NCBI GenBank assembly: GCA_013205245.1
Contig: JABMNH010000039.1
Coordinates: forward strand, 1 to 55,815
DNA: 55,815 bases
Reading direction: 5' to 3'
Source: Flavobacteriales bacterium
GTDB lineage: Bacteria > Bacteroidota > Bacteroidia > Flavobacteriales > Flavobacteriaceae
In this document: piece after piece, positions 9,853 to 18,286 of the stretch
How the letters are laid out: every line of letters starts with the position of its first letter
How positions within the stretch are numbered: position 1 is the stretch's first letter
Translations under genes and position numbers: made by a program
The notes under the pieces: generated by a model
The model's input: the letters and a program-made list of their open reading frames with translations, nothing else
What the model was told of the DNA's origin: nothing
Database searches by the model: none

Positions 9853-10953
9853 GTGTTAGAAACCCCACAATACCGTAAAATTATCCATATTGATATGGAT
9901 GCTTTTTTTGCTTCTGTTGAGCAACTCGACAATCCAGAATTAAGAGGAAAACCACTTGCTGTTGGTGGTGGGGGTGATCGTGGTGTGGTAGCTGCCGCCA
10001 GTTACGAAGCTCGTAAATTCGGAGTGTATTCGGCCATGAGTGGTGCTTTGGCAAAGAAAAAATGTCCCCATCTTATTTTTGTTCCACCCAGATTTGAGCG
10101 TTATTCTGAAATATCGAAAAAAATTCGCGCCATCTTTTTAGACTATACCGATTTGGTAGAGCCTTTGTCATTAGACGAAGCTTATCTAGATGTAACCGAA
10201 AATAAAAAAGGGAATCCATCTGCGAGTTTAATTGCCAAAGAAATTAGACAACGCATTTTTAATGAATTGCATTTAAATGCGTCGGCTGGTATTTCTATCA
10301 ATAAATTTGTGGCTAAAATAGCATCGGATATTAACAAACCAAATGGACAAAAAACCATTCCGCCCGAAGAGGTCATCCCATTTTTAGAAGATTTACCTAT
10401 CGAAAAATTTTATGGTATTGGCAAAGTAACAGCTTCAAAAATGTACAACTTGGGCATTTTTAATGGTAAAAATCTAAAAGAAAAAGAAGTCGATTTTTTA
10501 ACCCAACATTTTGGAAAATCTGGGGCACATTACTACAACATTGTAAGAGGTATTCATAATAGTGCGGTTAAACCAGACCGACTCCGAAAATCGGTAGCTG
10601 CAGAACATACTTTTGTTAAAAACCTGACTTCCGAAATATTTATGTTAGAGAAATTAGAGAAAATAGCTTTAGAATTAGAACAGCGTTTAATACGGTCTAA
10701 AGTATCTGGTAAAACCATTACGCTAAAAATAAAATACAGCGATTTTAAATTGCAAACACGCAGTAAAACAGTGCCGTATTTTATAAAAGACAAAACCATT
10801 ATTTTAGATACGGTTAAAGAATTGTTGTTTCAAGAAAAGGTCTTAAACTCTGTGCGTTTGCTTGGTATTTCTGTAACCAATTTAAATACGCAAGTCAAAC
10901 GTAACAAAACCATCATAAAACCAATCTCGGTACAATTAAAGTTTGCGTTTTAA
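9853..10953 (+). CDS. dinB: DNA polymerase IV (Y-family)
   Basis: The 366-aa protein is a translesion DNA polymerase. The palm motifs are IHIDMDAFFASVEQ (metal ligands D14 and D16) and SLDEAYLDVT (D108, E109). Next come the helix-hairpin-helix thumb (LPIEKFYGIGKVTASKM) and the C-terminal little-finger domain. The start is taken as GTG at 9853 because the overlapping ATG at 9851 meets a stop at its third codon. The length is full for the family. No LexA-type operator was recognised upstream. Confidence 0.93.
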   Translation: MLETPQYRKIIHIDMDAFFASVEQLDNPELRGKPLAVGGGGDRGVVAAASYEARKFGVYSAMSGALAKKKCPHLIFVPPRFERYSEISKKIRAIFLDYTDLVEPLSLDEAYLDVTENKKGNPSASLIAKEIRQRIFNELHLNASAGISINKFVAKIASDINKPNGQKTIPPEEVIPFLEDLPIEKFYGIGKVTASKMYNLGIFNGKNLKEKEVDFLTQHFGKSGAHYYNIVRGIHNSAVKPDRLRKSVAAEHTFVKNLTSEIFMLEKLEKIALELEQRLIRSKVSGKTITLKIKYSDFKLQTRSKTVPYFIKDKTIILDTVKELLFQEKVLNSVRLLGISVTNLNTQVKRNKTIIKPISVQLKFAF

Positions 10954-11051
10954 AATGTCATTGCGAATCACACTTTAGCGTGATGTGGCAATCTCAAAAT
11001 TTTATATTCAAAGTTAAAAGATTACCACGTCGCTTCACTCCTCGTAATGAC
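10954..11051. repeat. Imperfect inverted repeat, dispersed GTCATTGCGA type
   Basis: The outer ends are TGTCATTGCGA and TCGTAATGAC, inverted copies of each other with one change. The inner parts also pair: GTGATGTGGCAATC against GATTACCACGTCGC read in reverse. The arms are about 35-40 bases around an AT-rich centre. This fills the gap between the stops of two convergent genes and resembles the palindromic repeats scattered between genes in many Bacteroidota. It could also help terminate both genes. Confidence 0.6.
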
Positions 11052-11052
11052 T

Positions 11053-12186
11053 CTATTTTGAGGTTTTAGTATAAATCACATTGCGGTCTTTTAAATAATT
11101 TAAAACATAGTCAAAACAGCCTTCTTCTTTGCCAACAAACTCTGGCGGAAAGACGCCTTTATCTGTAAATAAACCATCTAAAAATAAATTGGCTGCTGCT
11201 GTGGCGGTATAACCTGTGGTTCGTGCCATAGATGAGGTTTTGGTTTCTGGGCAATACACATCGTGTAAGTGATACACAATGGTTTTTTCTTGCCCCTTTT
11301 TATCTGTTCCTTTTAGGGTGATGCGCATTACGGTCAATTCCTCTTCGGTAGCGCCAAGTTTCCATTCGTTAAACAATATTTTTGACGAAAATTCTAAAGG
11401 AGACATTTCAATTCCGTTAATCATCATTTTTTCCGCACTAAAAAAGCCGCTAGATTTAAGTACGTTGATGTATTCAATATGACCGGGATAACGCAGTGTT
11501 TTTTCTTTCATATTTTTGATATGCGACATCGTGTAAACTAAAGAGCGCAAACCATCCGAATTAAAAGATTCTAAAGTACCCACACCGTCAAAATCGACAT
11601 GCTCAACATCCGATAAGGCCTCTTTAATAACAATGTGCCCGTTTTCTATATAACGTGCCGGGCGCGTATATTCTTCTATCACGTCAACAGGCGAGAAAGG
11701 TGCTTTGTAATTAAACGGCCATTTTTTTACTTTTGGCAAACCACCCACCAAACACTCAAAATCGGTTAGCTTGAGTTGTTCGTTATAATATCCTAAAATG
11801 ATGTTTCCCATACCAGGCGCCACACCGCAATCTACAATGGCAGTGACATTATTTTGTTTGGCAAGGGCATCTAATTCCAATGAATTTTCAGGGAAAAACG
11901 AAATGTCAATCACATTTTTTTTGGCTTCGATAATGCTTTTTAAAGTGTTGAAACCCAAAAATCCGGGAACCGCACAAATAACCAAATCAAAAGGAATTAA
12001 GGTTTTTTGAAGTGCTGGTTTATCGGTCACATCTAATTTTAATGTGTGTAAAGCCTTACATTTTTGTTTGGATTCTTGTAAGGCGCTGTCGCTAAAATCG
12101 GTTAATGTAACTTGGTGTTTTTTTGTTAAATCGATTGCCATGGTACGTCCAACCATACCGGCACCTAATACAATAATATTGCTCAT
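11053..12186 (-). CDS. Saccharopine dehydrogenase-like NAD(P)-dependent oxidoreductase
   Basis: The 377-aa protein begins with a Rossmann motif (IIVLGAGMVGRTMA) and an acidic end of strand 2 (LTDFSD), so NAD is slightly favoured over NADP. The middle has VDCGVAPGMGN, typical of the saccharopine dehydrogenase (LYS9-like) family. The C-terminal half holds the family's substrate-binding domain, ending in a MARTTGYTATAAANLFLDG segment. The family includes saccharopine and carboxynorspermidine dehydrogenases and lysine catabolism enzymes; the exact substrate cannot be read. It is transcribed alone. A perfect 14-bp palindrome lies 39 bases upstream. Confidence 0.8.
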   Translation of the reverse strand: MSNIIVLGAGMVGRTMAIDLTKKHQVTLTDFSDSALQESKQKCKALHTLKLDVTDKPALQKTLIPFDLVICAVPGFLGFNTLKSIIEAKKNVIDISFFPENSLELDALAKQNNVTAIVDCGVAPGMGNIILGYYNEQLKLTDFECLVGGLPKVKKWPFNYKAPFSPVDVIEEYTRPARYIENGHIVIKEALSDVEHVDFDGVGTLESFNSDGLRSLVYTMSHIKNMKEKTLRYPGHIEYINVLKSSGFFSAEKMMINGIEMSPLEFSSKILFNEWKLGATEEELTVMRITLKGTDKKGQEKTIVYHLHDVYCPETKTSSMARTTGYTATAAANLFLDGLFTDKGVFPPEFVGKEEGCFDYVLNYLKDRNVIYTKTSK

Positions 12187-12224
12187 AAGATTTATTTTAA
12201 TGGATGATTAATAAAAAAAGGATT

Positions 12225-12238
12225 GCATGAATTCATGC
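12225..12238. promoter_or_regulatory. Perfect 14-bp palindrome upstream of the saccharopine dehydrogenase-like gene
   Basis: GCATGAATTCATGC is a perfect inverted repeat, 39 bases upstream of the ATG at 12186. It may be an operator for a dimeric regulator, but no regulator is encoded nearby. Confidence 0.3.
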
Positions 12239-12401
12239 TTAAATGAAGAAAGTAGGATGGTAGTTACAAACCCGGAAGAAAAACCCAAGGCATTTCAGAA
12301 ATGTTTTTTATTGTAAAAATTACCATGTGTTAAACTTACGATTTATTTTAAGATTAATCCTTTTTATTGATAGAACTTCCCTTGCCAAGTATTTTTTTCA
12401 A

Positions 12402-13292
12402 TCAGTTTTTTTCGATTTTAGAAACCACTTCAAAGTTTTTAAGTCCTCCCCAATTAGGCGCAATCAATAAATCTTTAGGTGCTTCGGCTATAAAACGTTC
12501 GATGATGATATCCGGGCGGACATAGCCGATAAAATCGGAAATCAAATCGGTATAATCTTCAACCGAAAACAAATTAAATTGTTCAGGATTTCGTTTGTAC
12601 TGAAACGCCATAATAGAATTTTTTACAATTTGTAAATGGTGAATCTTTAAAGTGTTGATAGGCAATTTAGATACTTCTTTTGCGTGGTTTAATAGTTCGG
12701 ATTTTGATTCTCCTGGCAAGCCCAAAATTAAATGTGCACCTAAATGAAAACCTTTGTCTTTACATTTTTCATAGGCTGCTTGTGTTTCTTCAAAAGTGTG
12801 GCAACGGTTTACTTTTTCTAAGGTGCGGTTTAAAGTACTTTCAATACCAAATTCTAAAGAAATAAAATAGGTTTTAGATAAAAAAGACAGGTAATCTATC
12901 AGTTCATCCGAAATACAATCAGGACGTGTGCCAATAACCAATCCGATTACGTTTGAGACACTTAAAGCTTCTTCGTAATTTTTTTTAAGCAATTCAAAAT
13001 CGCCATAAGTATTTGTGTAAGCCTGAAAATAGGCAAGATATTGTTGCGATTTATATTTTTTACCAAAAAACAACATACCTTCTTTTAGTTGCTGTTTTAC
13101 GGATTTTTGAGGTTGACAATAATCGGGATTAAAGGTGTCATTATTACAATAAGTACAGCCACCAAAACCTTTAGAACCATCTCGGTTTGGGCATGAAAAG
13201 CCGATATCTAATGAGATTTTTTGAACGCGCTCTCCAAAAGTCGCTTTTATAAAAGTAGTATAATCAAGATAGCGTTTTCCTGTAAATAGCAT
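12402..13292 (-). CDS. Radical SAM protein, TIGR01212 (YhcC-like) family
   Basis: The 296-aa protein has the iron-sulfur ligand pattern of this family: C34, C46 and C49 (CPNRDG...GGCTYC, CX11CX2C), not the classical CX3CX2C. The next segments (QAYTNTYGDFELLKKNYEEAL, then IGTRPDCI and SLEFGIES) are typical of the family and form the SAM-binding barrel. The C-terminal half holds a conserved IERFIAEAP motif. The function is not established; E. coli YhcC is also uncharacterised. It diverges from the GreA-like gene with a 64-base gap. Confidence 0.85.
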   Translation of the reverse strand: MLFTGKRYLDYTTFIKATFGERVQKISLDIGFSCPNRDGSKGFGGCTYCNNDTFNPDYCQPQKSVKQQLKEGMLFFGKKYKSQQYLAYFQAYTNTYGDFELLKKNYEEALSVSNVIGLVIGTRPDCISDELIDYLSFLSKTYFISLEFGIESTLNRTLEKVNRCHTFEETQAAYEKCKDKGFHLGAHLILGLPGESKSELLNHAKEVSKLPINTLKIHHLQIVKNSIMAFQYKRNPEQFNLFSVEDYTDLISDFIGYVRPDIIIERFIAEAPKDLLIAPNWGGLKNFEVVSKIEKN

Positions 13293-13356
13293 TAAAATAA
13301 TTTATACTACAAAACTATTAAAAGAAAGGATGATTGGCCTATTTTTACAAGATAAT

Positions 13357-13803
13357 ATGAAAGACATCAAACAAAAACTGTATCAATCTTGTCAGTTATT
13401 TATAGCTGATAGACTTAAAACTATTACAGATGTGATGGAAGCTAATCAATCGGCTTTACTGTCTGAAACCAAAAGTTCGGCTGGCGATAAACACGAAACG
13501 GGTCGCGCCATGCTTCAGTTAGAAATGGAAAAAGCGGGTCAGCAATTGGCATCCGTTAAGGCGATGCAAGAAGTTTTAAAAAGAATTAATATTAATAATA
13601 AATCAAATGTCATCTGTTTGGGGAGTTTGGTTGTAACCGATAAAGCAGCTTACTTTTTAGCTATTAGCGCAGGTAAAATAACTATTGACGGGGTTGATTA
13701 TTTCGCTATTTCTTCAAATTCACCCATTGGCAAACAATTGTTGGGTAAAAAAGAAGGTGCTATCATTTCGTTTAATGGCGCTGTTATTCTAAAAGTTTAT
13801 TAA
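13357..13803 (+). CDS. GreA/GreB C-terminal-like protein
   Basis: The 149-aa protein has an N-terminal helical part with the conserved SSAGDKHETGRAMLQLE stretch. The C-terminal part (SPIGKQLLGKKEGAIISFNG) resembles the FKBP-like C-terminal domain of the GreA/GreB transcript-cleavage factors. The N-terminal GreA coiled coil is not recognisable, so it is probably not a true Gre factor. Homologues in Bacteroidota are often labelled 3-oxoacyl-ACP synthase, which this sequence does not support: there is no ketosynthase motif and it is far too short. I chose the ATG at 13357 (MKDIKQK), although an in-frame ATG at 13330 would add 9 residues. Confidence 0.7.
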   Translation: MKDIKQKLYQSCQLFIADRLKTITDVMEANQSALLSETKSSAGDKHETGRAMLQLEMEKAGQQLASVKAMQEVLKRININNKSNVICLGSLVVTDKAAYFLAISAGKITIDGVDYFAISSNSPIGKQLLGKKEGAIISFNGAVILKVY

Positions 13804-13807
13804 AAAA

Positions 13808-13833
13808 AAGGCTGTCTAAAAAGACAGCCTTAA
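13808..13833. terminator. Bidirectional terminator between convergent genes
   Basis: A perfect 10-bp stem (AAGGCTGTCT with AGACAGCCTT) around a 4-base A loop, flanked by A on one side and T on the other. It serves the GreA-like gene on plus and the DoxX gene on minus. Confidence 0.85.
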
Positions 13834-13854
13834 ATAATTTTTTATGAGATATTT

Positions 13855-14229
13855 TTAGTCGAATAATTTTTTATAGCTACCCCAACTGTCATATATTAAA
13901 ATGATATTTATTAAAGTTACAATGGCTGCTGGGCCAATACCTGCAGGCGCTAAAAACAAATGAAACAATACCATGTTTACAGAAATTGGTGCTAATACAA
14001 CCAAGGCTAAAGGTGCCCATTTTTTTAGGATTAATAATAAGCCAACAATAACTTCGGTTGCGCCTACCAATTTAAGCATGTAACCAGATTTTGCCATTGC
14101 GCCCATAAGAACCGCAGCTTTAATAGGCATTTCCATGTGTGGCATAAAATCTAGAAATTTGTTTGCACCAAAAATGACCAATATTAGTCCTAATAAAATG
14201 CGTAATACCATTGTGAGTTTTGTGTTCAT
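13855..14229 (-). CDS. DoxX-family membrane protein
   Basis: The 124-aa protein has four predicted membrane helices (about 5-22, 38-55, 58-78 and 95-115). An RILLGLILVIFGANKFLDF start and a GATEVIVGLLLILKKW segment are typical of the DoxX/DoxD-like family. Members sit in the inner membrane and have been tied to respiratory or thiol redox stress, but no activity can be assigned here. It is divergent from a thioredoxin gene across 251 bases, which is compatible with a redox link but does not prove one. Confidence 0.72.
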   Translation of the reverse strand: MNTKLTMVLRILLGLILVIFGANKFLDFMPHMEMPIKAAVLMGAMAKSGYMLKLVGATEVIVGLLLILKKWAPLALVVLAPISVNMVLFHLFLAPAGIGPAAIVTLINIILIYDSWGSYKKLFD

Positions 14230-14380
14230 AATATAATTTGATTAAGGTTAATTTGTGTTTTAGACGTAATTTTATAAAATGTATACATTAATATCGAAAA
14301 TAAATAAACAGTCTATTAAAATATTAAAACAGCGATAATAATTTAAAAACAATATAAATATAGTAAAAAATAGTTATTAT

Positions 14381-14394
14381 GTAACTTTAGTTAC
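14381..14394. promoter_or_regulatory. Inverted repeat between doxX-like and thioredoxin genes
   Basis: GTAAC-TTTA-GTTAC: 5-base perfect arms with a 4-base spacer in the 251-base divergent gap. This is a possible operator, but the arms are short and chance cannot be excluded. Confidence 0.25.
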
Positions 14395-14480
14395 GACAAA
14401 AACGATTAAATATCAGTCATTTTGTCTTCACTTTATGAGTGGTATATATTTTGAAATAAATTGTAATAAAACAGTAAATT

Positions 14481-14834
14481 ATGACAACACTTTTAACAAA
14501 AGAGACTTTTTTAGAAAAAGTTTTTAATTACGAAAAAAATAAAGATTGGAAATTTGAAGGTGATAAACCTTGTATTATAGATTTTTATGCCGATTGGTGT
14601 GGCCCTTGTAAAATGCTAGCGCCTATTTTAGAAGAATTAAGCGAAACCTATAAAGGCAAAATAGATATCTATAAAATAGATACAGAAGCCGAGCAAGAAT
14701 TGGCAGCTGCTTTTGCAGTGAGAAGTATTCCTACCATGTTGTTTTGCCCAAAAGAAGGTCAACCGCAAATGGCACAAGGTGCTTTGCCAAAACACGAATT
14801 AGAACGCGTTATTAAAGATGTTTTAGGTGTATAA
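14481..14834 (+). CDS. Thioredoxin
   Basis: The 117-aa protein has the thioredoxin fold with active site WCGPCK (C40 and C43) and the conserved cis-proline in RSIPTM. There is no signal peptide or membrane anchor, so it acts in the cytoplasm as a disulfide reductase, supplied by thioredoxin reductase elsewhere. It is about ten residues longer at the N-terminus than E. coli TrxA. It is transcribed alone and ends at a shared bidirectional terminator. Confidence 0.9.
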   Translation: MTTLLTKETFLEKVFNYEKNKDWKFEGDKPCIIDFYADWCGPCKMLAPILEELSETYKGKIDIYKIDTEAEQELAAAFAVRSIPTMLFCPKEGQPQMAQGALPKHELERVIKDVLGV

Positions 14835-14861
14835 AAATAACACGATAAAACAAAACCAACA

Positions 14862-14892
14862 AAAAAAAGCCCCATAATTGGGGCTTTTTTTA
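14862..14892. terminator. Bidirectional terminator between thioredoxin and asd
   Basis: The stem AAAAAGCCCC/GGGGCTTTTT around a 6-base loop, flanked by A and T runs, lies between two convergent stops. Confidence 0.87.
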
Positions 14893-14905
14893 TGAGTCAA
14901 TTTAA

Positions 14906-15895
14906 TTAAACCAATTGATGGTCAATTAAATATTCAGCAATTTGAATGGCATTGGTTGCAGCCCCTTTTCTTAAGTTATCTGCTACAATCCACATATTTA
15001 AAGTATTTGGTAAAGAAAAATCGCGACGAATACGTCCCACAAAAACATCATTTTTACCTTCTGCATAAATAGGCATAGGATAGGTGTTGGTTTCGGGATT
15101 ATCTTGAACAACAACACCAGGCGTGTTGTGCAACAAAGTACGCACATCGTTTAAATCAAAATCATTTTCAAATTCAACATTCACACATTCGCTGTGACCA
15201 CCTACAACAGGAATTCTAACAGCTGTAGAAGTAATGGCAATACTGTAATCGTTTAAAATTTTATGAGGCTCATTAATGAGTTTCATTTCTTCTTTGGTAT
15301 AACCATTATCTTCGAAAACATCGCAATGCGGAATGGCATTTTTATGAATAGGATAGTGGTAAGCCATTTCGCCTTTCACACCATTATATTCGTTTTCTAA
15401 TTGTGCTACGGCTTTTACACCTGTTCCAGATACCGATTGGTAAGTAGAAACCACAAAGCGTTTTATTTTATATTTTTTATGCAATGGCGCTAAAGCCAAA
15501 ACCAATTGAATGGTTGAGCAATTAGGATTTGCAATAATCTTGTCGGATGCAGTTAATTCTGATGCATTAATTTCTGGAACAACCAATTTCTTGGAGGAAT
15601 CCATACGCCAAGCTGATGAATTATCGATAACTGTTGTGCCAACTGCAGCAAATTTTGGGGCCCATTCTGTAGAAGTACTTCCACCAGCAGAAAAAATAGC
15701 GATGTCTGGTTTGGCTGCAATAGCTTCATCTAAGCCAATTACCGCATAGGTCTTCTTTTTAAAATTGATCTTCTTTCCAATAGACTTGTTTGAAGCTACT
15801 AAAAGTAATTCGTCAATTTTAAAATCACGTTCTGCTAGAACTTGTAACATAACGTTTCCTACCATTCCGGTAGCACCTACTACTGCTAATTTCAT
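14906..15895 (-). CDS. asd: Aspartate-semialdehyde dehydrogenase
   Basis: The 329-aa protein catalyses the NADPH-dependent reduction of aspartyl phosphate to aspartate semialdehyde, the branch point to lysine, diaminopimelate, threonine and methionine. It opens with VVGATGMVG (nucleotide binding). The active-site cysteine is C126 in NPNCSTIQ, and SGTGVKAV and a PVVGGHSECVN segment (substrate His) follow. An upstream in-frame ATG at 15928 would add 11 residues, but the family begins at MKLAVVGATG, so 15895 is used. It is transcribed alone. Confidence 0.95.
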   Translation of the reverse strand: MKLAVVGATGMVGNVMLQVLAERDFKIDELLLVASNKSIGKKINFKKKTYAVIGLDEAIAAKPDIAIFSAGGSTSTEWAPKFAAVGTTVIDNSSAWRMDSSKKLVVPEINASELTASDKIIANPNCSTIQLVLALAPLHKKYKIKRFVVSTYQSVSGTGVKAVAQLENEYNGVKGEMAYHYPIHKNAIPHCDVFEDNGYTKEEMKLINEPHKILNDYSIAITSTAVRIPVVGGHSECVNVEFENDFDLNDVRTLLHNTPGVVVQDNPETNTYPMPIYAEGKNDVFVGRIRRDFSLPNTLNMWIVADNLRKGAATNAIQIAEYLIDHQLV

Positions 15896-16002
15896 TTGAT
15901 TATATTTAAATTTAAATTTAAGATGCAAAGATGCTAAAAAACAACAAAATACACCAATAAGGTTTTAATAAAGTATCAAAATAATTAATTCTACAAATAG
16001 TG

Positions 16003-16010
16003 TAAATTTG
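16003..16010 (+). promoter_or_regulatory. Minus-7 element for the U32 family gene
   Basis: TAAATTTG matches TAnnTTTG, 33 bases upstream of the ATG at 16044. No minus-33 box was recognised. Confidence 0.4.
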
Positions 16011-16043
16011 CACCCAGTATTTTAATAAAATCCTTTTTTTTAG

Positions 16044-17294
16044 ATGAATAACAATCGTAAAATTGAATTAATGGCACCGGCAGGTAGTTTTGAATCGCTT
16101 CAAGCTGCTTTAGATAATGGAGCTGACTCCATTTATTTTGGCGTAGAACAACTAAATATGCGCGCCAGAGCGTCCATTAATTTCACTTTAGATGATTTAG
16201 AAGAGATTTCAAATCGCTGTAGCGAAAAAAATGTAAGAACATACCTTACGTTAAATACCATTATTTATGATCACGATTTAAGCATTGTTAGAACCTTGCT
16301 TAAAGCTGCTAAAAAAGCTAATATTACGGCTGTTATTGCCATGGATCAAGCCGTAATTGCTGTGGCAAGAGAAATTGGTATTGAAGTTCATATCTCTACA
16401 CAAATAAATGTAACAAACATTGAAACCCTAAAATTCTATGCCATGTTTGCCGATACTGTTGTACTGAGTAGAGAACTTAGTTTGCGACAGGTAAAAAGTA
16501 TCACAGAACAGATAGAAAAAGATCAAATAAAAGGGCCTAACGGTCGTTTGGTAGAAATCGAAATATTTGGCCATGGCGCTTTATGTATGGCAGTTTCGGG
16601 CAAATGTTATATGAGTTTACATGCGTATAATTCGAGTGCAAATCGTGGTGCTTGTAAACAAAATTGTCGCAAAAAATATACGGTAATCGATCAAGAAACG
16701 GGCATTGAAATGGAGTTGGATAATGAGTATATTATGTCGCCAAAAGATTTATGCACTTTAGATTTCTTAGATCAGATTTACGATGCTGGTATCAAAGTTT
16801 TAAAAATTGAGGGCCGCGGTCGTGCACCAGAATATGTAGCACGTGTTATAAAAACCTATCGTGATGCAATAGATAGTGTAGAGAATAATACTTACACCAA
16901 AGATAAAGTCGATTTTTGGATGACAGAATTAGACAAAGTTTATAACCGTGGTTTTTGGAGTGGTTATTATTTAGGTCAGAAACTAGGTGAGTGGAGCAAT
17001 GGCCCAGGCTCAAAAGCCACTCAGAAAAAAGTATATATAGGTAAGGGGATGCACTATTTTCCTAAATCAAATATTGGTGAGTTTAAAATAGAAGCTTACG
17101 ATTTAAACGCAGGCGATACCGTTTTAATAACTGGACCAACAACCGGCGCGCAAGAATTTGAAGTAAATGATTTTTTTGTAAACGATAAAAAAGACACAAA
17201 AGCTACAAAAGGTGATTCGGTAACCATGCCATTAACTTTTAGAATAAGACCCTCCGATAAGTTGTATAAAATTGTTGAAAATACCGAGGTCTAA
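16044..17294 (+). CDS. U32-family protein (TrhP/YegQ-like tRNA hydroxylation factor)
   Basis: The 416-aa protein is an intact member of peptidase family U32. It has the signature EIFGHGALCMAVSGKCYMS. Four cysteines, C181, C188, C204 and C208, form the conserved iron-sulfur-type cluster of this family. The N-terminal ELMAPAGSFESLQAAL starts the TIM barrel. U32 proteins were first called collagenases, but members such as TrhP (YegQ) in E. coli act in prephenate-dependent hydroxylation of tRNA uridine 34. The close match in the core suggests an RNA modification role rather than a protease, by inference. A C-terminal beta domain follows. Confidence 0.85.
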   Translation: MNNNRKIELMAPAGSFESLQAALDNGADSIYFGVEQLNMRARASINFTLDDLEEISNRCSEKNVRTYLTLNTIIYDHDLSIVRTLLKAAKKANITAVIAMDQAVIAVAREIGIEVHISTQINVTNIETLKFYAMFADTVVLSRELSLRQVKSITEQIEKDQIKGPNGRLVEIEIFGHGALCMAVSGKCYMSLHAYNSSANRGACKQNCRKKYTVIDQETGIEMELDNEYIMSPKDLCTLDFLDQIYDAGIKVLKIEGRGRAPEYVARVIKTYRDAIDSVENNTYTKDKVDFWMTELDKVYNRGFWSGYYLGQKLGEWSNGPGSKATQKKVYIGKGMHYFPKSNIGEFKIEAYDLNAGDTVLITGPTTGAQEFEVNDFFVNDKKDTKATKGDSVTMPLTFRIRPSDKLYKIVENTEV

Positions 17295-17483
17295 TTATTT
17301 ATGTAAACTAAAAACAATAATGGTGAATAAAACGATAATTAAAACCGTTGTTAAGCCAACTTGCCAAACCTTAGGGTAATAACGTTTGTGCATTTTTAAA
17401 TCTTTACGATAAAGATAAATCATAAACAAAATAAAACTTACCAGAAAAATTTTAGCAAATAAGATTTGCCCGTCGCTAAACAT
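17295..17483 (-). CDS. Small two-helix membrane protein
   Basis: The 62-aa protein has two hydrophobic helices (about 7-23 and 43-59) separated by a basic, Tyr-rich loop (YRKDLKMHKRYYPKVW). I remember similar short proteins in flavobacteria but cannot name a function. Its stop codon directly abuts the U32 gene's stop, and it diverges from the SDR gene. It is called real because its composition is that of a membrane protein and it fills a gap cleanly. Confidence 0.6.
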   Translation of the reverse strand: MFSDGQILFAKIFLVSFILFMIYLYRKDLKMHKRYYPKVWQVGLTTVLIIVLFTIIVFSLHK

Positions 17484-17527
17484 ATTTTTTTATATTTATG
17501 CTCACAAAAATAGATAAAATTATTCTT

Positions 17528-18250
17528 ATGAGTAAACATGCTGTAGTATTTGGTGCCACTTCTGGTATCGGAAAAGAATTATCCAAACTTTTAGTTGCCG
17601 ATGGCTATAAAGTATTGATTACGGGTAGAAGACTAGAAAAATTAGAAGCACTAAAAGCCGAAAATCCGCAACAATATATCATAAAACAACATGATGTTAC
17701 TGATATAGAATCATCTGATATCCTTTTTAAAGAAATTATTGACACTTTAAAAACGATAGATTTGGTTGTTTATAGTTCTGGTGTTGGAGGCCCCAATTAT
17801 AATTTAGACTGGCAAATTGAATACAATACCATCGCTACAAATGTTTTAGGAGCTACAAAAATATTTGGATTGGCTTACAACTTTTTTAAAGACCAAGGCT
17901 ATGGTCATTTGGTAGGCATATCTTCTATTGCAGGCGTGAGAGGTAACCGTCACGTGCCTTGTTATTTTGCTTCCAAATCGTTTATGAATAGTTATTTGGA
18001 ATCTTTATGGATGAAAGCAAAACGGACTAAAAATGCCAATATTTCTGTTACCGATATCGTGCCTGGTTTTGTAGAAACCAAAATGGCAACAGGCACTACC
18101 TTTTGGAAAGCACCTCTTGATCGCGCAACCAAACAAATTTATGATGCTATAAAAAGCAAAAAGAAAAAAGCATATATCACAAGACGATGGCGCTTTGTAG
18201 CCATTTTAGTACGCATAATGCCTGCTAAAATAGTGATGAAATATCTATGA
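17528..18250 (+). CDS. Short-chain dehydrogenase/reductase
   Basis: The 240-aa protein has the SDR cofactor motif GATSGIG near the N-terminus, followed by a basic GRRLEKL (NADP preferred). The active-site region reads GISSIAG, then YFASK (catalytic Ser, Tyr-x3-Lys). The C-terminal VPGFVETKMA is typical. It closely resembles oxidoreductases with fatty-acyl or steroid-type substrates, but the real substrate is unknown. An upstream ATG at 17498 would add 10 residues; the start at 17528 (MSKHAVVFGATSG) matches the family better. Confidence 0.85.
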   Translation: MSKHAVVFGATSGIGKELSKLLVADGYKVLITGRRLEKLEALKAENPQQYIIKQHDVTDIESSDILFKEIIDTLKTIDLVVYSSGVGGPNYNLDWQIEYNTIATNVLGATKIFGLAYNFFKDQGYGHLVGISSIAGVRGNRHVPCYFASKSFMNSYLESLWMKAKRTKNANISVTDIVPGFVETKMATGTTFWKAPLDRATKQIYDAIKSKKKKAYITRRWRFVAILVRIMPAKIVMKYL

Positions 18251-18286
18251 ATGCCACTTTAAAAATCAAATAAGCTACCAAATTTT

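Noticed and set aside
14230-14480. RNA gene or riboswitch in the largest intergenic gap
   Set aside because: Apart from one short inverted repeat, I saw no extended conserved fold, tRNA-like arms or expression-platform terminator.
15896-15928. Longer asd start at 15928
   Set aside because: The added residues (MHLKFKFKYNQ) are unlike the family, and the Rossmann motif begins right after the ATG at 15895.
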